Numbered from the stretch's first letter, positions 10,729-22,687 are shown. The stretch: DNA of 64,000 nt from Siphonodentalium dalli (GCA_032622095.1 CP136064.1:211868205-211932204); one strand, 5' to 3'. Program-made: numbers and translations. Notes: generated by a model not told the origin, from the sequence alone.

Positions 10729-13435
10729 CTGAAATGATGGTGCCGTTAACAGTTAAATTATCTTTAAGGTGAAGGCCATTGCGCAGCTTGTCAGCTCTAT
10801 AAATTGACTCACGCGTATAGTTTTTTTTTACAACGAAAGCGGGTGGCAGCCTTGGTGGTTGGTTGTTGAAAGCACAAACTTTTACATCTGGCGGTGACGC
10901 TTCTCAATCGATTCTAGCAATGGGCATAATCGTGATGTATGTTGTATATGTATTCACGTGACAGCGCGCACAAAGAGTAGTGTGGATGAGATACTTGAGA
11001 ACAAAGAGTGAAGAAAGAATTAGAAGAGAAAGGCAAGAATGAAAGTCCCACGAATTGGTACCTTCCAAACACATTAAAGTGACATATAGGCACAGGAGGC
11101 CGGATGATTTTTATAAACACAAGATTGTATTATTATTTTGATTTTATGTTTACATCATGTCATTATACATAACAATCTAACAACCAACAAGCTATATGCC
11201 ACTGTGGCATAATGTATATATGACTGTACACATTATAACAGACACACAAATACCGTATACGGAACAGAGTCTATGCTGCATGATTTATCAGATAAGGCAT
11301 CACAAATGGCTCTCTGGCGCCCATCGATTACTTGGGCTAGTTTTTTTTTTATTGTAAGTGTGCGCATGTAGAGCATTTCGGCACCTGGGCTTGGTTTTCA
11401 TGACATACCTGGTTGTTCGGCACTGAGTACCATTGAACGGTTTGGCAATATATTTAAAACATTTCGGCAAAGACACGGTTTCGTTTTATTTTCAGTGTGA
11501 TCGAGTGTGCATTATCAAAAGTTTGTGTGTAGATAAACGATTCGAAATGCACGTAGATTTGTACACGAATGCCAGCTTTAGAAATAGATGTACTTTTTGA
11601 TTGAAATGCGTAGTATTGTACTATCAAACTTATATACGTGCAAATTACAAGAAGGTAACAAGGAAGGTCATTGGTTCATAGGTCGCGTCTATATTTATAT
11701 TGTGCTAAGATCAAGTGACACTATAGTATGAATCACAAACACACGCGACATGTGGTGTTGCCGACATGTACGCATTTTACCGGATTATATATAAAGCCAA
11801 CTTTGAAACAGATAATTACCTAACCCAACCGAGCAGTTAACTATAGTATGGCCTTCCGGACAAGTAACCACAAATTCACTATAGAACATGGTACTTGGAC
11901 AAAATACGGATTACTCAGACCGAATTTGCACATTTTATGTAATCTTGAAATCGGCGACGAAATATCACACGGTACTGGAATGTAGGGAACTTAATGAACT
12001 TAGAATAAACTACACGAAACCCTACTACTACCTAACACTAGACCTAACACTTATAAACTAGCCGCTCTTTTCAACTCCCGAAATCAAAGACAGCTAAAAA
12101 ATATATCTGTGTTTATTAAGAAGGTCCTAGCAATATTTAGGTCCGCCTGATGCGTATTACCACCCCGCATGGCGAACAGAAACAACCAATTTCAATACTG
12201 GCCAACATTTCTATCTTCCACCACAATCTAGACGAGTACAAGAAAACACATTCTGTACACAACGTTGTATAATGACATTTTTATTATCTATCTGTGTGTT
12301 TATCCAAATTTTGGGACTAACATTTGTGGTTATTTTTGGTATTTGTCGGCACTTGATACTCTATAAAAGCCTGTATTTAAAAGCATGATTTGGAACAGTA
12401 AACACGGAAGTGAAAATAAGACTCAATGCGGAAGTGAAACGTCTGCTAAATCCACCATAGTATTGCGCGAGCATCACAATTTCAACGATTCTTTTGGCAG
12501 AGTTACTTCGTGACGTCCCGATAAAAAAAAGTCATATTGAACACTCGGGAGTCCAATATGACTTTCGGGAGTCCAGAAAGGGTCTTAGTTAAAGGCACGT
12601 GAGGCCTTAGTTGTCGAAAATATTCATATTTGTTCCAATCACCGTAAACAGAAAAACATTAAAACGCATACAGTTTCGTTCATATGTACCATGGCCATCG
12701 CGTAAACAGCATGTTATCATAAAGATTTACTATATTTTACCTAAGCAAGAGCCTGATTGTGTTACAGAAGACAACACAATGCTGCTGGCTAATCACACAC
12801 AAATGGCACAAACGCTCTTTATTCGTTCCATATCAGGAATTCACCCACAAAGAACGCTCTGTATGTTTACCATCATAATATAAACAAACACCAGAAAAGT
12901 AACTTTTTATGCTTTTGTTTACATAACAATGGTCAAAAATATGACAATAACATACTGTTTATGTGATATTTCTTATTTGTATACGGACAAAGTCTGTCTA
13001 CATTTTGTTGTTCTTTCTGTTTGTGGCGGTTTTTGACGGGTGGAAATATTTTCACAGGATACCCACCGCCAAGGCCAACCGTACCTTTAAGGGATGGATA
13101 TTAATATGCAATATATAATACATACATTACATGTATGTCCCTGTACTGAAATATATTGTGTATTATTGACGAACAGAATAAACTGATTGAATTGAATTGA
13201 TTAAACTGCTTGAAATATTACCGCCTTGTAAATAACTCGTGTAGCAGTTTTATTGTAATTGCCCCTGAGTTTGACTCAAAATGATTATCCTTAATTCATT
13301 GTTTCTTATATTTTATTTTATTTTATTTATATTCATACAAAATGGAATGAGATATGAACCACACTGTTGAGTACAATGTGTATTCCCGACTGTCTGTTGT
13401 TTTGGGTTTTTTTTTCTTCGACTATGGATACTCAC
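10729..13435. other. Intron sequence with a dispersed repeat and a small hairpin
   Basis: No gene is recognised in this 2.7-kb intron. A short inverted repeat, AGTCATATTG...CAATATGACT, is at about 12531-12562. At 12807-12870 lies a copy of the dispersed AACGCTCTTTATT...CCATATC...AACGCTCT block also present in each satellite unit and at 51683. The remainder is AT-rich single-copy-looking sequence. Confidence 0.6.
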
Positions 13436-13783
13436 CTATTTCTTTCTGATAGCAGTTTAAAGCTAACACCGATCGGCCATTCCCACAGCCAGTCTCCATC
13501 CCCATTCCTTGAGAAGAGACGTTGAATCCACGACTCATACATTGCAAAATAGTATTCTCGTCTCCCCTACACGTGACGTCTTCCAACCAAACGTTCAATC
13601 CGCCGTCGTCGCCGTAGAGTGCCCCTGATACAGGAATGCCGCCAACGAACCCCGAAGAACGGCATGCCACGGTAGCCGCCTCGATGTGCCAAGAGGATGA
13701 GCAAACTACGCCACGTTGACCATCCAATGAGATCTCCAACCGCCCCTTGGAACCAGTGTTTCCAACCAAATTAAACTCCAATG
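13436..13783 (-). CDS. SRCR domain exon
   Basis: Acceptor TTTCCAG ends at 13784 and donor G|GTGAGT follows 13436; both are phase 1 and the length, 348 bp, is a multiple of three. It encodes one SRCR domain: LVGNTGSKGRLEISLDG, then GVVCSSSW, ATVACRSSGF, LEDVTCRG, ILQCMSRGF, TGCGNG and LALNC. Six cysteines occupy the positions conserved in six-cysteine SRCR domains. SRCR domains are extracellular ligand-binding modules; the ligand here is unknown. A fragment of an exon like this one lies upstream at 15595-15662. Confidence 0.93.
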
Positions 13784-14159
13784 CTGGAAATCGTATCACA
13801 TATTTTATTGTATCATTTATGTACAATTGGGATTGGGGCACAAGTTATACAAATTAGATAACTCCTCCCTCCATACAATTACAACACGTTATTATAATAA
13901 CAAGATGGTATATAATATGTTTAAATGGTTTTATGTGTTACCCGATCTAGGTTCGATATATGAGTTCATTTAGTTTGATTACTGTTGATGCCATTGAAGA
14001 GATGCGTTAGTTAGTTTAGTAGTTTTGTGGTACTAAAATGATGGCGATCGTGACGTTGATTGGTAAATTTGTTAATTGGTAACGCGGTTTGTAGCAACTA
14101 TATATTTTTGAACTTCTGCAAATATTTGTTTTTGTTATTACAAATGTTTGGTGTACCTT
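13784..14159. other. Intron sequence, nothing recognised
   Basis: AT-rich sequence between the SRCR exon at 13436 and a LINE tail fragment. It may include the 3' untranslated end of that LINE fragment, but no poly(A) tail or target-site duplication is evident. Confidence 0.5.
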
Positions 14160-14989
14160 TTAGGAGGTCGGTGATGTTGTGTGCAGTGATGCCCTTTGTT
14201 CTAAGCCTGTTGAAAAGCCGTACGCGTTGTGTCTGGTATATGTGGGGGGGGGGCAAAAGAAAAAGTAATGGTGGGCGTCTTCGATTTCGTTTCCACAATC
14301 ACAGAATGGGCTAACAGCGAAATGGTTTTTGAATTTGTCGTGATTAAAGTCGCTGCATTTGTGTCTCAATTTGGTATGTATTATATTGTTTTATTGGAGC
14401 CGGTATAATAGTGCTTAGAGGGTTTGGGTATGTAGTATATAATTTTAAGGAATATCTTAAATTCGTGTAAGCTTTCAGCTTTGGTTACGATGTCTGGAAG
14501 TCTGTTCCAATTTAGGAACATTTTTGGCATGAACGATTTTCTGAAATGTTCGGTTTCGCATAATATGCGTAGAAGTCGCCAGGTCTTCTGAAGGAATAGC
14601 CCGAAACCTCACCGGCTCGTGGCGGTATGAGTGTTGTTAGATATTATTTTGTAGAGCGTTTGTAATTTATGAAATTCGCGTCTTATTTGTAGTGTAGACC
14701 AGCTAACTTCAAGCATTAAATCTTTAACGGAGTCAGAGCGCGTTAGTCCACTAACAATTCTTGCTGCATCTTTATGAGGGCGATCGAGTCTTTCAGTTTA
14801 TTGTTGTGGCGCACAGTCCCAGACAATACCAGCGTAATCCATTAGGGGTAGTATATAAGTTAGGTAAATACATTCAAGCTTATATTTTAACTTTCTGGGT
14901 TGAGATAATCTGGCGGAAACCTCTTTCGCTACATTATCCAGATAATCACATTCGTGTACAACGCACACATTCATAATTATTGTTTTCAT
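14160..14989 (-). pseudogene. LINE ORF2 C-terminal fragment, degraded
   Basis: The minus strand from 14989 shows YLDNVAKEVSARL..., ALKFKL-type text and YILPLMDYAGIVWD, the thumb and post-RT region of non-LTR retrotransposons. After several stops and shifts it ends (14369-14160) with IRHKCSDF...SPFCDCGNEIEDAHHYFFFCP, the usual CCHC-like C-terminal module of jockey/CR1-group ORF2 proteins. The catalytic RT core is absent and the middle is broken by stops, so this is a dead 5'-truncated copy. It lies in an intron of the SRCR gene in the same orientation. It is a different family from the LINE at 5442. Confidence 0.82.
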
Positions 14990-15594
14990 ATCCGTCTATA
15001 TTTCACCTTAATCAGAAATTGAGGACCCTTATTGGTTGAGATCGAGTTATGTTCTATATTGTTATAATCTTGTGTTAAATTTACTGTACTATATATGCAA
15101 GGTTTTTTCTCTAGTTTCCTGCTAAATTTAGCAAAATACTATACTAATATCGGAAGCGAAATGCTTAGCAAAGAGATCAGCATCTGGAGATAATATGTTG
15201 AAATTCAGCCACCAATTTACCAATGATTGTCCAACCGGATCAAATACATTTATGTGATTACTTTTTACATCTACTAGCTAGGCTGTAACATTTGTTTGAA
15301 TTCGTCCTACGTTCGGTTCCGTGCTTTGGTTCCGATACACCAAATCATTTGCATAGGCCTCAGTGGTAACAACTCGCGCTGGCCTATATTCACAGGAACG
15401 CGTTGACCCTGCGTATTTATCAACGAACGTCCTTTTATAGACACGAAACTGTGCCTAAAATTTATTGTCAACATATTGCGTCAAACTATACAGGTTTGAC
15501 AAACGTCACACTACCCTTAAAATGGCGAATAATATGACATCGAAAAAACACCAACCACTCCCATAAATTATTCACCCATCAATTGACTCATCCC

Positions 15595-15662
15595 AACCAA
15601 ACGTTGAAGCCGCCTTCGTCGCCGTAGAGTTCCACCTATACGGGAATGCCGCCAACAAATCA
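15595..15662 (-). pseudogene. SRCR pseudo-exon fragment
   Basis: About 68 bp closely match the middle of the SRCR exon at 13436-13783. The plus-strand text CCAACCAAACGTT-AA-CCGCC-TCGTCGCCGTAGAGT, followed by GGAATGCCGCCAAC, is shared, with about 10 differences. Nothing else of the domain remains and there are no usable splice sites, so this is the residue of an exon duplication. It shows that SRCR exons have been duplicated and lost within this gene. Confidence 0.75.
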
Positions 15663-16344
15663 TATAGATCATGTGGCTTTATTTGACATTCTCGTCGGAA
15701 AACATTTTTCTTCATTTTTTCGTGCACTTTTCATCTATGTGTCAGTGACCACTCAGCTGCCAGGATTTGTTTTATGCTGATCTTAACTTGGGGTCCCATG
15801 GAAAATCACTCTACTAATTTGCATTATGTGTGTGTGCAGATTCAAAGTAAATAATTTCCGCATTGGGGAAACACAAAACTGGGAACTTGTGCAATTCTTT
15901 GGTTCTTATATCTGTGAATGGTAACAAAATAAAGCATCGATTCCTAGTTTTAGTTAGAATTTCAGTCCACACGTAAGTGCAATGCATGGGTTAGGTCATT
16001 TTATGGTAACAACTAATGTGACGGACGGCTATGATATTACAATCAGAAGAAGTGGTATACTGAGGCGCGCCTTTCTTGCGATAATGATCGGGCTTAATTT
16101 CAAATAAGGGCAATTATAGCGCAATACAGAAAATCGGTATTGCGATATTGAGCGCAGAATATTGCGTTATTAAGCACGAATTGTCACAATATTGAGAGCG
16201 ACAAAATTGCAAAATTTAAACAAAAATAAAGTAAATTGTTTGTTTGGTTAAACTGAGCAAGGAGTTCAATATAAATAAAAAATCCAATGTTTTTATTTTA
16301 TTTTTAAATTAAAAATTAATTATGTATTGAATTAAATGATTAGA

Positions 16345-16470
16345 CGCATGCGTATAGCTCGCGGGCGAACCCGCTCTCGTCGGTTTCGGGCCCTTCGCCC
16401 GCGGGCCGGTTTGCATTGACGTAGGCGCGCGACCCTTTTCTCCTTGTCATCGGTCGTCACCACCGGTGGC
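16345..16470. repeat. GC-rich patch with inverted repeat
   Basis: An abrupt GC-rich block in AT-rich surroundings. CGCGGGCGAA at about 16361 is matched by TTCGCCCGCG at about 16393, which allows a stem of 10 bp with a 20-30 base loop. It lies near the Mutator-like remnant and may be part of that element's end, but this is not shown. Confidence 0.45.
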
Positions 16471-16849
16471 AGCGGGACATCTAAGGAAACGAGGTGGCCC
16501 GAACATGGGTCGCCTTGGTGGGTCAGAATATACGGGGTCGTCCCACTTTGCAGACACCTATTGTTTTCGGTAGGTTAGGGTAGAGGTGTGAATAATCCTC
16601 TTAATGACTACTTAGGCCCTTCCTAGTTGGTTTGATTGGATTCGGGTTTTTCTGCCCTTTTGATTATGGGAAATAACGGAGGTTTGGGTTGCATTTATGA
16701 CTATTTATTAGTTATGAATAATATAACATGCATGCAAATATTATAACACAAAAACATGAGGTACAAACATTAACGAATTGGAAACAATGACAACAACATG
16801 CTCAGTGACCGCATAACTTGGCCATTTCGTCCAGGAACTCTACTCTTCG

Positions 16850-17213
16850 TCTATTTCGCCTGCCAAGTACACTCTCTTGGCCCAACAGTGTCAAAGTGGT
16901 TCCACATTATTCTTCCGTGGTCGCCCTCCACCCATAAGATTGTCATGCAGTCTGTATATTGCGTTACCCTGGGGTCTACTTGTTGGTCGTTGTTCAGTGA
17001 AATGTCGTTCTCTTCGAGTGTGGTGAACCAAGCATCTTGTCAACCGGTAGAAATGGCAGCGCGATGGCTCTTCTGATGGCTCGTTCGCGGTTGTTGTGGT
17101 ATATTGCTCAGGCAAGTTGATATCGGCACGGGCTTTCGGAAGAACTGGTGTGGTTTTGGAACGAGAACGGTATAGCGACGATTTCATACTGTAAAACGTT
17201 GGCACTTTGCTGA
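16850..17213 (-). pseudogene. Mutator-like transposase remnant, downstream part
   Basis: Downstream of the FLYWCH finger, in shifted frames, come ISKVPTFYSMKSSLYRSRSK and LPKARADINLP, the linker usually found between FLYWCH and MULE transposase domains. Then, near 17040-16850, comes a short stretch with ILWVEGDHGRIMWNHF and VGPRECTW before a TAG stop. That stretch resembles the WN...GPRTNN region at the end of MULE-type transposases. The large DDE core between them is missing, so the element is internally deleted as well as frameshifted. Family assignment is by eye. Confidence 0.6.
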
Positions 17214-17552
17214 TCAACATTGGGTCGGTTCGTCGGTTCTAAGCGAAGTCAGCTCTTCTTGGTAGATTGATGAAACTGTTTTACAATCATTCCGCACTGT
17301 CGATTTCAGGTTTGATACAAACATGTCCACAGAAACTTGGTCAAAATCCGTTATATGGTTATGAGGAGTTCCCGCTGACGAAACGATGTTATTCTTTGTA
17401 TTAATAGTAGCACTACAAGTCTTTACACAACAAACCCAATGAATATTTTCCACACGCCGAGATCTGACTCTGTATTTGTTGCCGTTGTAGATGAGATGCC
17501 TGCCGCCCCTGCTGTTTGGAATAAACGATGCATTAACTAGAGAATTTGCCAT
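17214..17552 (-). CDS. FLYWCH-type zinc finger protein, N-terminal part of a Mutator-like transposon gene
   Basis: The ORF starts with ATG at 17552 (MANSLVNASFIPNSRGG). Residues about 10-75 fit a FLYWCH finger: SRGGRHLIYNGNKYRV, IHWVCCVKTCSATI, then SAGTPHNHI, giving the aromatic, C-x5-C and H-x-H positions. FLYWCH domains bind DNA or protein and are common at the N-terminus of MULE transposases. The following NDCKTVSSIYQEEL helix matches the usual spacer. The frame stops at 17214, just before a shifted continuation, so the protein is truncated relative to its family. A TATA box lies at 17586-17593 on the same strand. It sits in an intron of the SRCR gene in the same orientation. It could be a domesticated short protein, but transposon debris is likelier. 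Confidence 0.75.
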   Translation of the reverse strand: MANSLVNASFIPNSRGGRHLIYNGNKYRVRSRRVENIHWVCCVKTCSATINTKNNIVSSAGTPHNHITDFDQVSVDMFVSNLKSTVRNDCKTVSSIYQEELTSLRTDEPTQC

Positions 17553-17585
17553 TTTGATTTATGAAAGATTGGCCATAGTCCAGTC

Positions 17586-17593
17586 CTTATATA
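17586..17593 (-). promoter_or_regulatory. TATA box upstream of FLYWCH ORF
   Basis: TATATAAG on the minus strand lies 34-41 bp upstream of the ATG at 17552, with GGCCAAT between. It is a good TATA match but implies a very short leader. Confidence 0.4.
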
Positions 17594-19051
17594 CAAAAAA
17601 TAGTCACGGTGAACATTAGTTAGTGTTCTTTACATATGCGCGAAAAACAAGTGACAACAGTATAAACACGTTTAAGGAATATACACCTAACACACAATGG
17701 GATCGCAGACCCATCCGGCGCTGAATAAAGACTACAGCAGAGAGCGAGTCTGGCAATATTCAGCACATGTATGCTGGTGCCGTTGGTAGTATATAATAAC
17801 GAGAAATGCATTGCGTAACATGGCATGACATTGATAAACATTGGCTGGTAGAATAATGATAGAATATCAAATGTAGCTTATGTGTCAAGTGTAAATTATG
17901 TCAGGTTCTATTCGGCACCATAAAACCATCGTCGGTGTGTGTTCGATATCCGAAAATAATTAGATTGGACCAAAGCAGACGTTCCAATGATAGACCATTA
18001 TAAAACAGAGCTGCTCGTAACTATATGCTCATTGCATGTATTTATCGAGATTGCCTTCTGATTGTCACGGATATGCAGCGTAATGATATATTAATGGTTT
18101 GAATCCTACGAAAATAAAAACAATAGATTCTTGCGAATCGAGGTGCTGATATATTAATGAATTAAACGGACGTGGCTCATTTGAACTTTCAAATATTGTC
18201 TACATAATTTGGATCGAGGTATAAGATAGCTTGAAAACAAATGACGAAATATTAATATACCAGTTTCGTGTGCTCTGAAAAATACTTCCCATGCATGATC
18301 ACAGCCACTTTCTTTTCTGTTCCATTCCAGGCAGACATCGTGTTAAAATGCTGTGTTTTTATGATTGATGAGTAGAAAAGTAGTTGATCTATTTACCGGG
18401 ACAAATTTAAAGTCGAATATTATTAGGTGTATTTTGGACAGCAAACCAACAAGTGGCTTTAACTTATAAGTATCCGGTCAAAATTAATTCATGGTTTCGT
18501 GATTTTTTTTGTTTGCAACATTTGTTTTCAAACCAAAGTACAATATTTCCAAATGGGTTCATTTTCCAAATGGGTTCATTTTCCAATCACACCATTACAA
18601 TCAAACAATAATATCAGTCAAACTCAGTTTTGAAGTTAGCCAGTTGTGCGGCCTCGTAATTGCTTGAATATAAGCTGTAGACTATTTATCAAGTTTAAAG
18701 ATGCCCGCGATCTAATTCGGTATCATTATTGTTTTCGAGTTATTTACTATATCTAATTTGATGAGTGCATCGGCCATTTATATATTTACTTCACCGGTTG
18801 CTACGATACTGCATTATGGTCTCTCGCCAATCCCAATTGTAGTTTAAATTCGTTATTCAGAAACACTGTGCGTGTGTTCTATATATATACATGTATATGA
18901 ACATGTATCCCACTTTGGTAAAGTGCTTTTATTTTTACGACTTTCAAAAAACTTGGTTCGTCGTGAGAGGGTAAGACACCTAACCCATTGCCTCGGCTGG
19001 CTACAAATATACCTCCTTCACTGCACTGTCGCAGAAAAAAACATAACTCAC
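17594..19051. other. Intron sequence with dispersed repeat copy
   Basis: No gene is recognised. Segment 18165-18485 is a diverged copy of sequence at 51490-51945: both contain AAACGGAC-TG-CTCATT, GAGGTATAAGATA, TGCTCTGAAAAA-ACTT and GAATATTAT-AGGTGTAT. A 19-bp direct duplication, TTCCAAATGGGTTCATTTT, occurs at about 18548-18585. Confidence 0.6.
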
Positions 19052-19387
19052 GAGTATGGCGGTGGCATATGACACCGGCGCGATCCTCTGTGAATTTGCA
19101 CCCTCTTCTGGTCCTCTTGAACATGCACCGGCTCAATGCGGCCTTTGATCCCACACATTCGACCTGACTCATCGCCATCACAGAACCGATTCCCGGATTG
19201 ATATTTACTATCGGGCTGTATGCGCGCCCTCCTGCATATCCCATTTCCTTGCATGCAACATCAGCATCTTCGTCATTCCATTTGTTGTCCAAGCACACGG
19301 ATCCATTGAGACCGCCGACGTTTATAGTTAGAACGCCGAAGGCTGAGGCTCCCAGCGGGTTTTCAGCCACGAGGGATATGTCTGAAC
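19052..19387 (-). CDS. SRCR domain exon
   Basis: Acceptor TTGCAG (phase 1, exon start 19387) and donor C|GTGAGT (phase 1, exon end 19052) bound a 336-bp exon. The domain runs ISLVAENPLGASAFGVL, NGSVCLDNKWNDEDADVACKEMGYAGGRAY, MAMSQVECVG, LSRCMF, RGCKFTEDRAGVIC. All six core cysteines and the typical W-x-D-x-D-A-x-V-A-C block are present. The tail HRHTREL lies at the donor. No frame damage is seen. Confidence 0.94.
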
Positions 19388-20629
19388 CTGCAATATTTTC
19401 AAGCAGTGAAGCATCTGATCAGCTATAGTCTATAGATCAAAGTGAACATATAAAAAGATCGCATGCACGGGACAATTATGGACAATTAAGCAATTCTTCA
19501 AACCACTGAAGCTAGTCATTAAAGGCCGTGACGAATGTAATCCACATATCTTTGATTATATAGAAATGAAGTGTTGTTTTTTGTCCATCTATCAGTGCCA
19601 TAAACTTATCTAGGAATAAATGTGTGGGTTTCACAGTTTTATCAGCCGAATTGTGTTACTGCAACCGTTTCATACAATATTGGTTTACCATATACATCGT
19701 ATAATCTCCAAACTGCTACCTTGTAACTACTCGGCTATGCATTGCTCGTCTGAGATGACTTCGAATATCGCGTCAGTATATATGTCACTCATTAGTCATA
19801 CGCACCGCGAGCAGTTAACATTACAGTTACAGGTACCACGTCATCAAATTATGCACACTGTTTAACTAAAACCGCGATGTCTTAATCGTCACACCGTATA
19901 TGGTACCAATGTGTTTGGTTTGTACCAAAAACTTCATTGAAGACACAAACACTCAGCCAATTATATGTGTTGTGTCATATAGTCACCACAAGGCTGCGGA
20001 CAGCTACCCTCAATTGGTCGATCGAGTAGGAGATTATTGTACACGTTGTGCTTAATTCATGGTGTAAGAACGAGTGACTGTTCATTCGGAACTAGAACAC
20101 CAAGCCCCTGATTGTGCAGTCGCGAGTCCATTAACCAATCACAGAAATACAATATACAAGGATGAATAACTTTTATACAGATTAAAAATTCAGATCAATC
20201 CCAATAAATGACAATGCATTCATACCATTGTATCCAGAAAAAAAACGGTAAATGCATTACTGTACTCTCACATGCTGGCGTGTTCTGATGCATTGTACGC
20301 CAATGGGATGCACGCCTCTAGAGATAGCGCAATGAATTGCGTGGTGTTCATAAGTTCTATGGAAATGTTATTGTTTGTTGTTGACAGCATTCTATATACC
20401 GAATTTCGGCTTGTGGTATAAAGTACACATTCGGAAAAATAATGTGGAAGGTAGAAAGGGGGGCTGGGTCTAATCTGATAGGTCGTGCAAAGTGCAAAGT
20501 GAACATCCATTGGCCATGCGTTACGGCGTTCAACGATTATAATAAGTGTCGTCAATTTTCGAAACGCATGTTTTTGGCTCGACATAAATTTATGATTAGC
20601 TAAGTATAATCTTAACTGCTAATTGTGGG
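19388..20629. other. Intron sequence, nothing recognised
   Basis: AT-rich sequence with no gene, tandem repeat or terminal-repeat pair that I can support. Confidence 0.5.
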
Positions 20630-20633
20630 TTAA

Positions 20634-21024
20634 CCCTTTACCCAACAAACCGGCCAAAACCGGCCAAATAAAGCTTCAACAGCCTAAAATATCTTCGGTC
20701 TGTCTCAATAGAACCATACAAATATGGATATCATTGGAACCGGCTCCTTGACCACATTGTGATAGTTACAGTTAGCCCTGTGCCAATGCATTCTCTTATA
20801 TATGCGAGTCGACCATAGGTCGCCTCGCATATATAAGAGAATGCATTGGCCTAAAAAAAAAATATTTTTAACACTTTTTACCATTTTTTCTTACATTCTT
20901 TAACAATTTTATAATTTTTAATGTGTTAAGCCAATGCATTCTCTTATATATGCGAGGCGACCTATGGTCGACTCGCATATATAAGAGAATGCATTGGCAC
21001 AGGGCCCTTCTGTTGGGTAAAGGG
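20634..21024. mobile_element. piggyBac-like MITE with paired inverted hairpins, copy 1
   Basis: A 391-bp element bounded by TTAA on both sides (20630-20633 and 21025-21028) with terminal inverted repeats CCCTTTACCCAACA / TGTTGGGTAAAGGG. TTAA target duplication and CCC-starting ends are features of piggyBac transposons. Inside are two 67-bp hairpins, 20783-20849 and 20931-20997. Each is a palindrome with arms of 26 bp (CCAATGCATTCTCTTATATA...), and the second is the exact reverse complement of the first. There is no transposase, so the element is non-autonomous. A nearly identical copy lies at 21736 and a diverged relative of the hairpin pair at 59521. Confidence 0.88.
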
Positions 21025-21735
21025 TTAAAGAAACATCTCTTTTGTTTATTGTGACTGGGATAAGGCTTGCGTGCGTACCCAGGTACAGTGATACTCACCA
21101 TTACTGATAGCGTCTGACTCAGGTGACTACGTTTTTAACCGGCACATTGTCGGACCAGGAACTAGCCTATTCAGTCATGGTTAGTGAACGAGAGACTTGA
21201 TATTCCGAAAATAGAAGGCCGAGCCCGCAGGCGAGTTCTTCTAGTTTCCAAATGTCCAGCCGCGAGTCCATAAATGACTAAAATATTTTTGAAATATACT
21301 AGAATGAACAACTTTAACAGCGATGAACAATTCCGATAAATCTCGACAACTGAGACATATAAGAACATGTTTCTGTATAATAATAATAATAATAGCCCTC
21401 GTTTGAGAACAAAAACCACGCCCCATGACACGGTTCATGTTATGTGTACTTACATACTTTGTCGCGGACCATGCTGGGAACGCAACTGTAAGTCGCCTAT
21501 GCGATTTTGTTCGAAATACAATGTCGGTATACATAGGCTTACGTGTATCATCATATATATACTTCGGCGCTTTTTGAGGTACAGTTTTTATTTATATACG
21601 CAATATAGACTTGTCGACGGATTTTGGGAACTTACAAGCATAAAATATGTTTGGACACGAACTCCGAATCCATCACGTTATACAAGCTCGCATTTTGTTC
21701 GATACGCTATCATTCTGGTGTCCGTCACAAGTTAA
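21025..21735. other. Intron segment between the two MITE copies
   Basis: No gene is recognised. It contains a short (TAA)n microsatellite at 21378-21393. Confidence 0.5.
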
Positions 21736-22126
21736 CCCTTTACCCAACAAACCGGCCAAAACCGGCCAAATAAAGCTTCAACAGCCTAAAATATCTTCGG
21801 TCTGTCTCAATAGAACCATACAAATATGGATATCATTGGAACCGGCTCCTTGACCACATTTTGATAGTTACATTTATGCCCTGTGCCAATGCATTCTCTT
21901 ATATATGCGAGTCGACCATAGGTCGCCTCGCATATATAAGAGAATGCATTGGCCTAAAAAAAATATTTTTTTAACACTTTTTACCATTTTTTCTTACTTC
22001 TTTAACAATTTTATAATTTTTAATGTGTTAAGCCAATGCATTCTCTTATATATGCGAGGCGACCTATGGTCGACTCGCATATATAAGAGAATGCATTGGC
22101 ACAGGGCCCTTCTGTTGGGTAAAGGG
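21736..22126. mobile_element. piggyBac-like MITE with paired inverted hairpins, copy 2
   Basis: Also 391 bp and close to identical with copy 1, in the same orientation. TTAA precedes it (21732-21735); the base after the right end gives TTAG, a single change in the duplication. Terminal repeats and both hairpins are intact. The high similarity suggests recent transposition of both copies, or a local duplication; the sequences flanking the two copies do not match, which favours separate insertions. Confidence 0.88.
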
Positions 22127-22687
22127 TTAGTATGTGCAAATGAGATACACACTGACATCGACAAGAACATGAATTGCGTCGGGTTCATGAGCACTATGCA
22201 AAATTAATTTTGTTTATTGTAGGTGGAGTGATCCACGCTAGTTATCAGTCAGAGCTCTCAGAAACTGTTGGGAATCGTTAGTGACATGAACGATCAGAAT
22301 ACCAAATGGACATTCGGAAAATAGAATGTCAAGTTAGAACAAGGAGTTCGGTTTTAAACTATATAGAGAGGGTTGCCCATGTGTATACGCCGATCGACTG
22401 ACCGTAATGTCACAACAGCAGGAGGTTGTTTGGTGGTAATGTCTATTATCAGGACACACATTGAGACCAAAGTTCATCGTTCAAACCTACTATTAAGTCC
22501 ATGATGTGCATGTGCGAACAACATATTCAAATGACATAGTAAGGTCGCGAGAATGTCACATTTGATTTAGCTTAAATGAATTGAATTGTCAATTCGTCGT
22601 ACTTGACCCTGGTAACCACACAATATGTTTCTGGTGTATATGTTAACGATGCTTAGGATCTTAAAATGGGTAGTAGCGTATAGTTAC
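22127..22687. other. Intron sequence, nothing recognised
   Basis: Between MITE copy 2 and the donor of the SRCR exon at 22688. No feature is recognised. Confidence 0.5.

Larger units (their letters stand above)
14990..16849. other. Intron sequence with SRCR pseudo-exon and GC-rich patch
   Basis: Mostly unassigned sequence. It includes the SRCR exon fragment at 15595-15662 (listed separately), a stretch at about 16080-16210 where TTGCG-ATATTGAG-like motifs recur, and a GC-rich patch at 16345-16470 with inverted CGCGGGCGAA/TTCGCCCGCG. Confidence 0.55.

Noticed and set aside
14098-14314. Plus-strand frame with GGGGGGG tract at 14060-14314
   Set aside because: Opposite strand of the LINE C-terminal fragment; no independent evidence.
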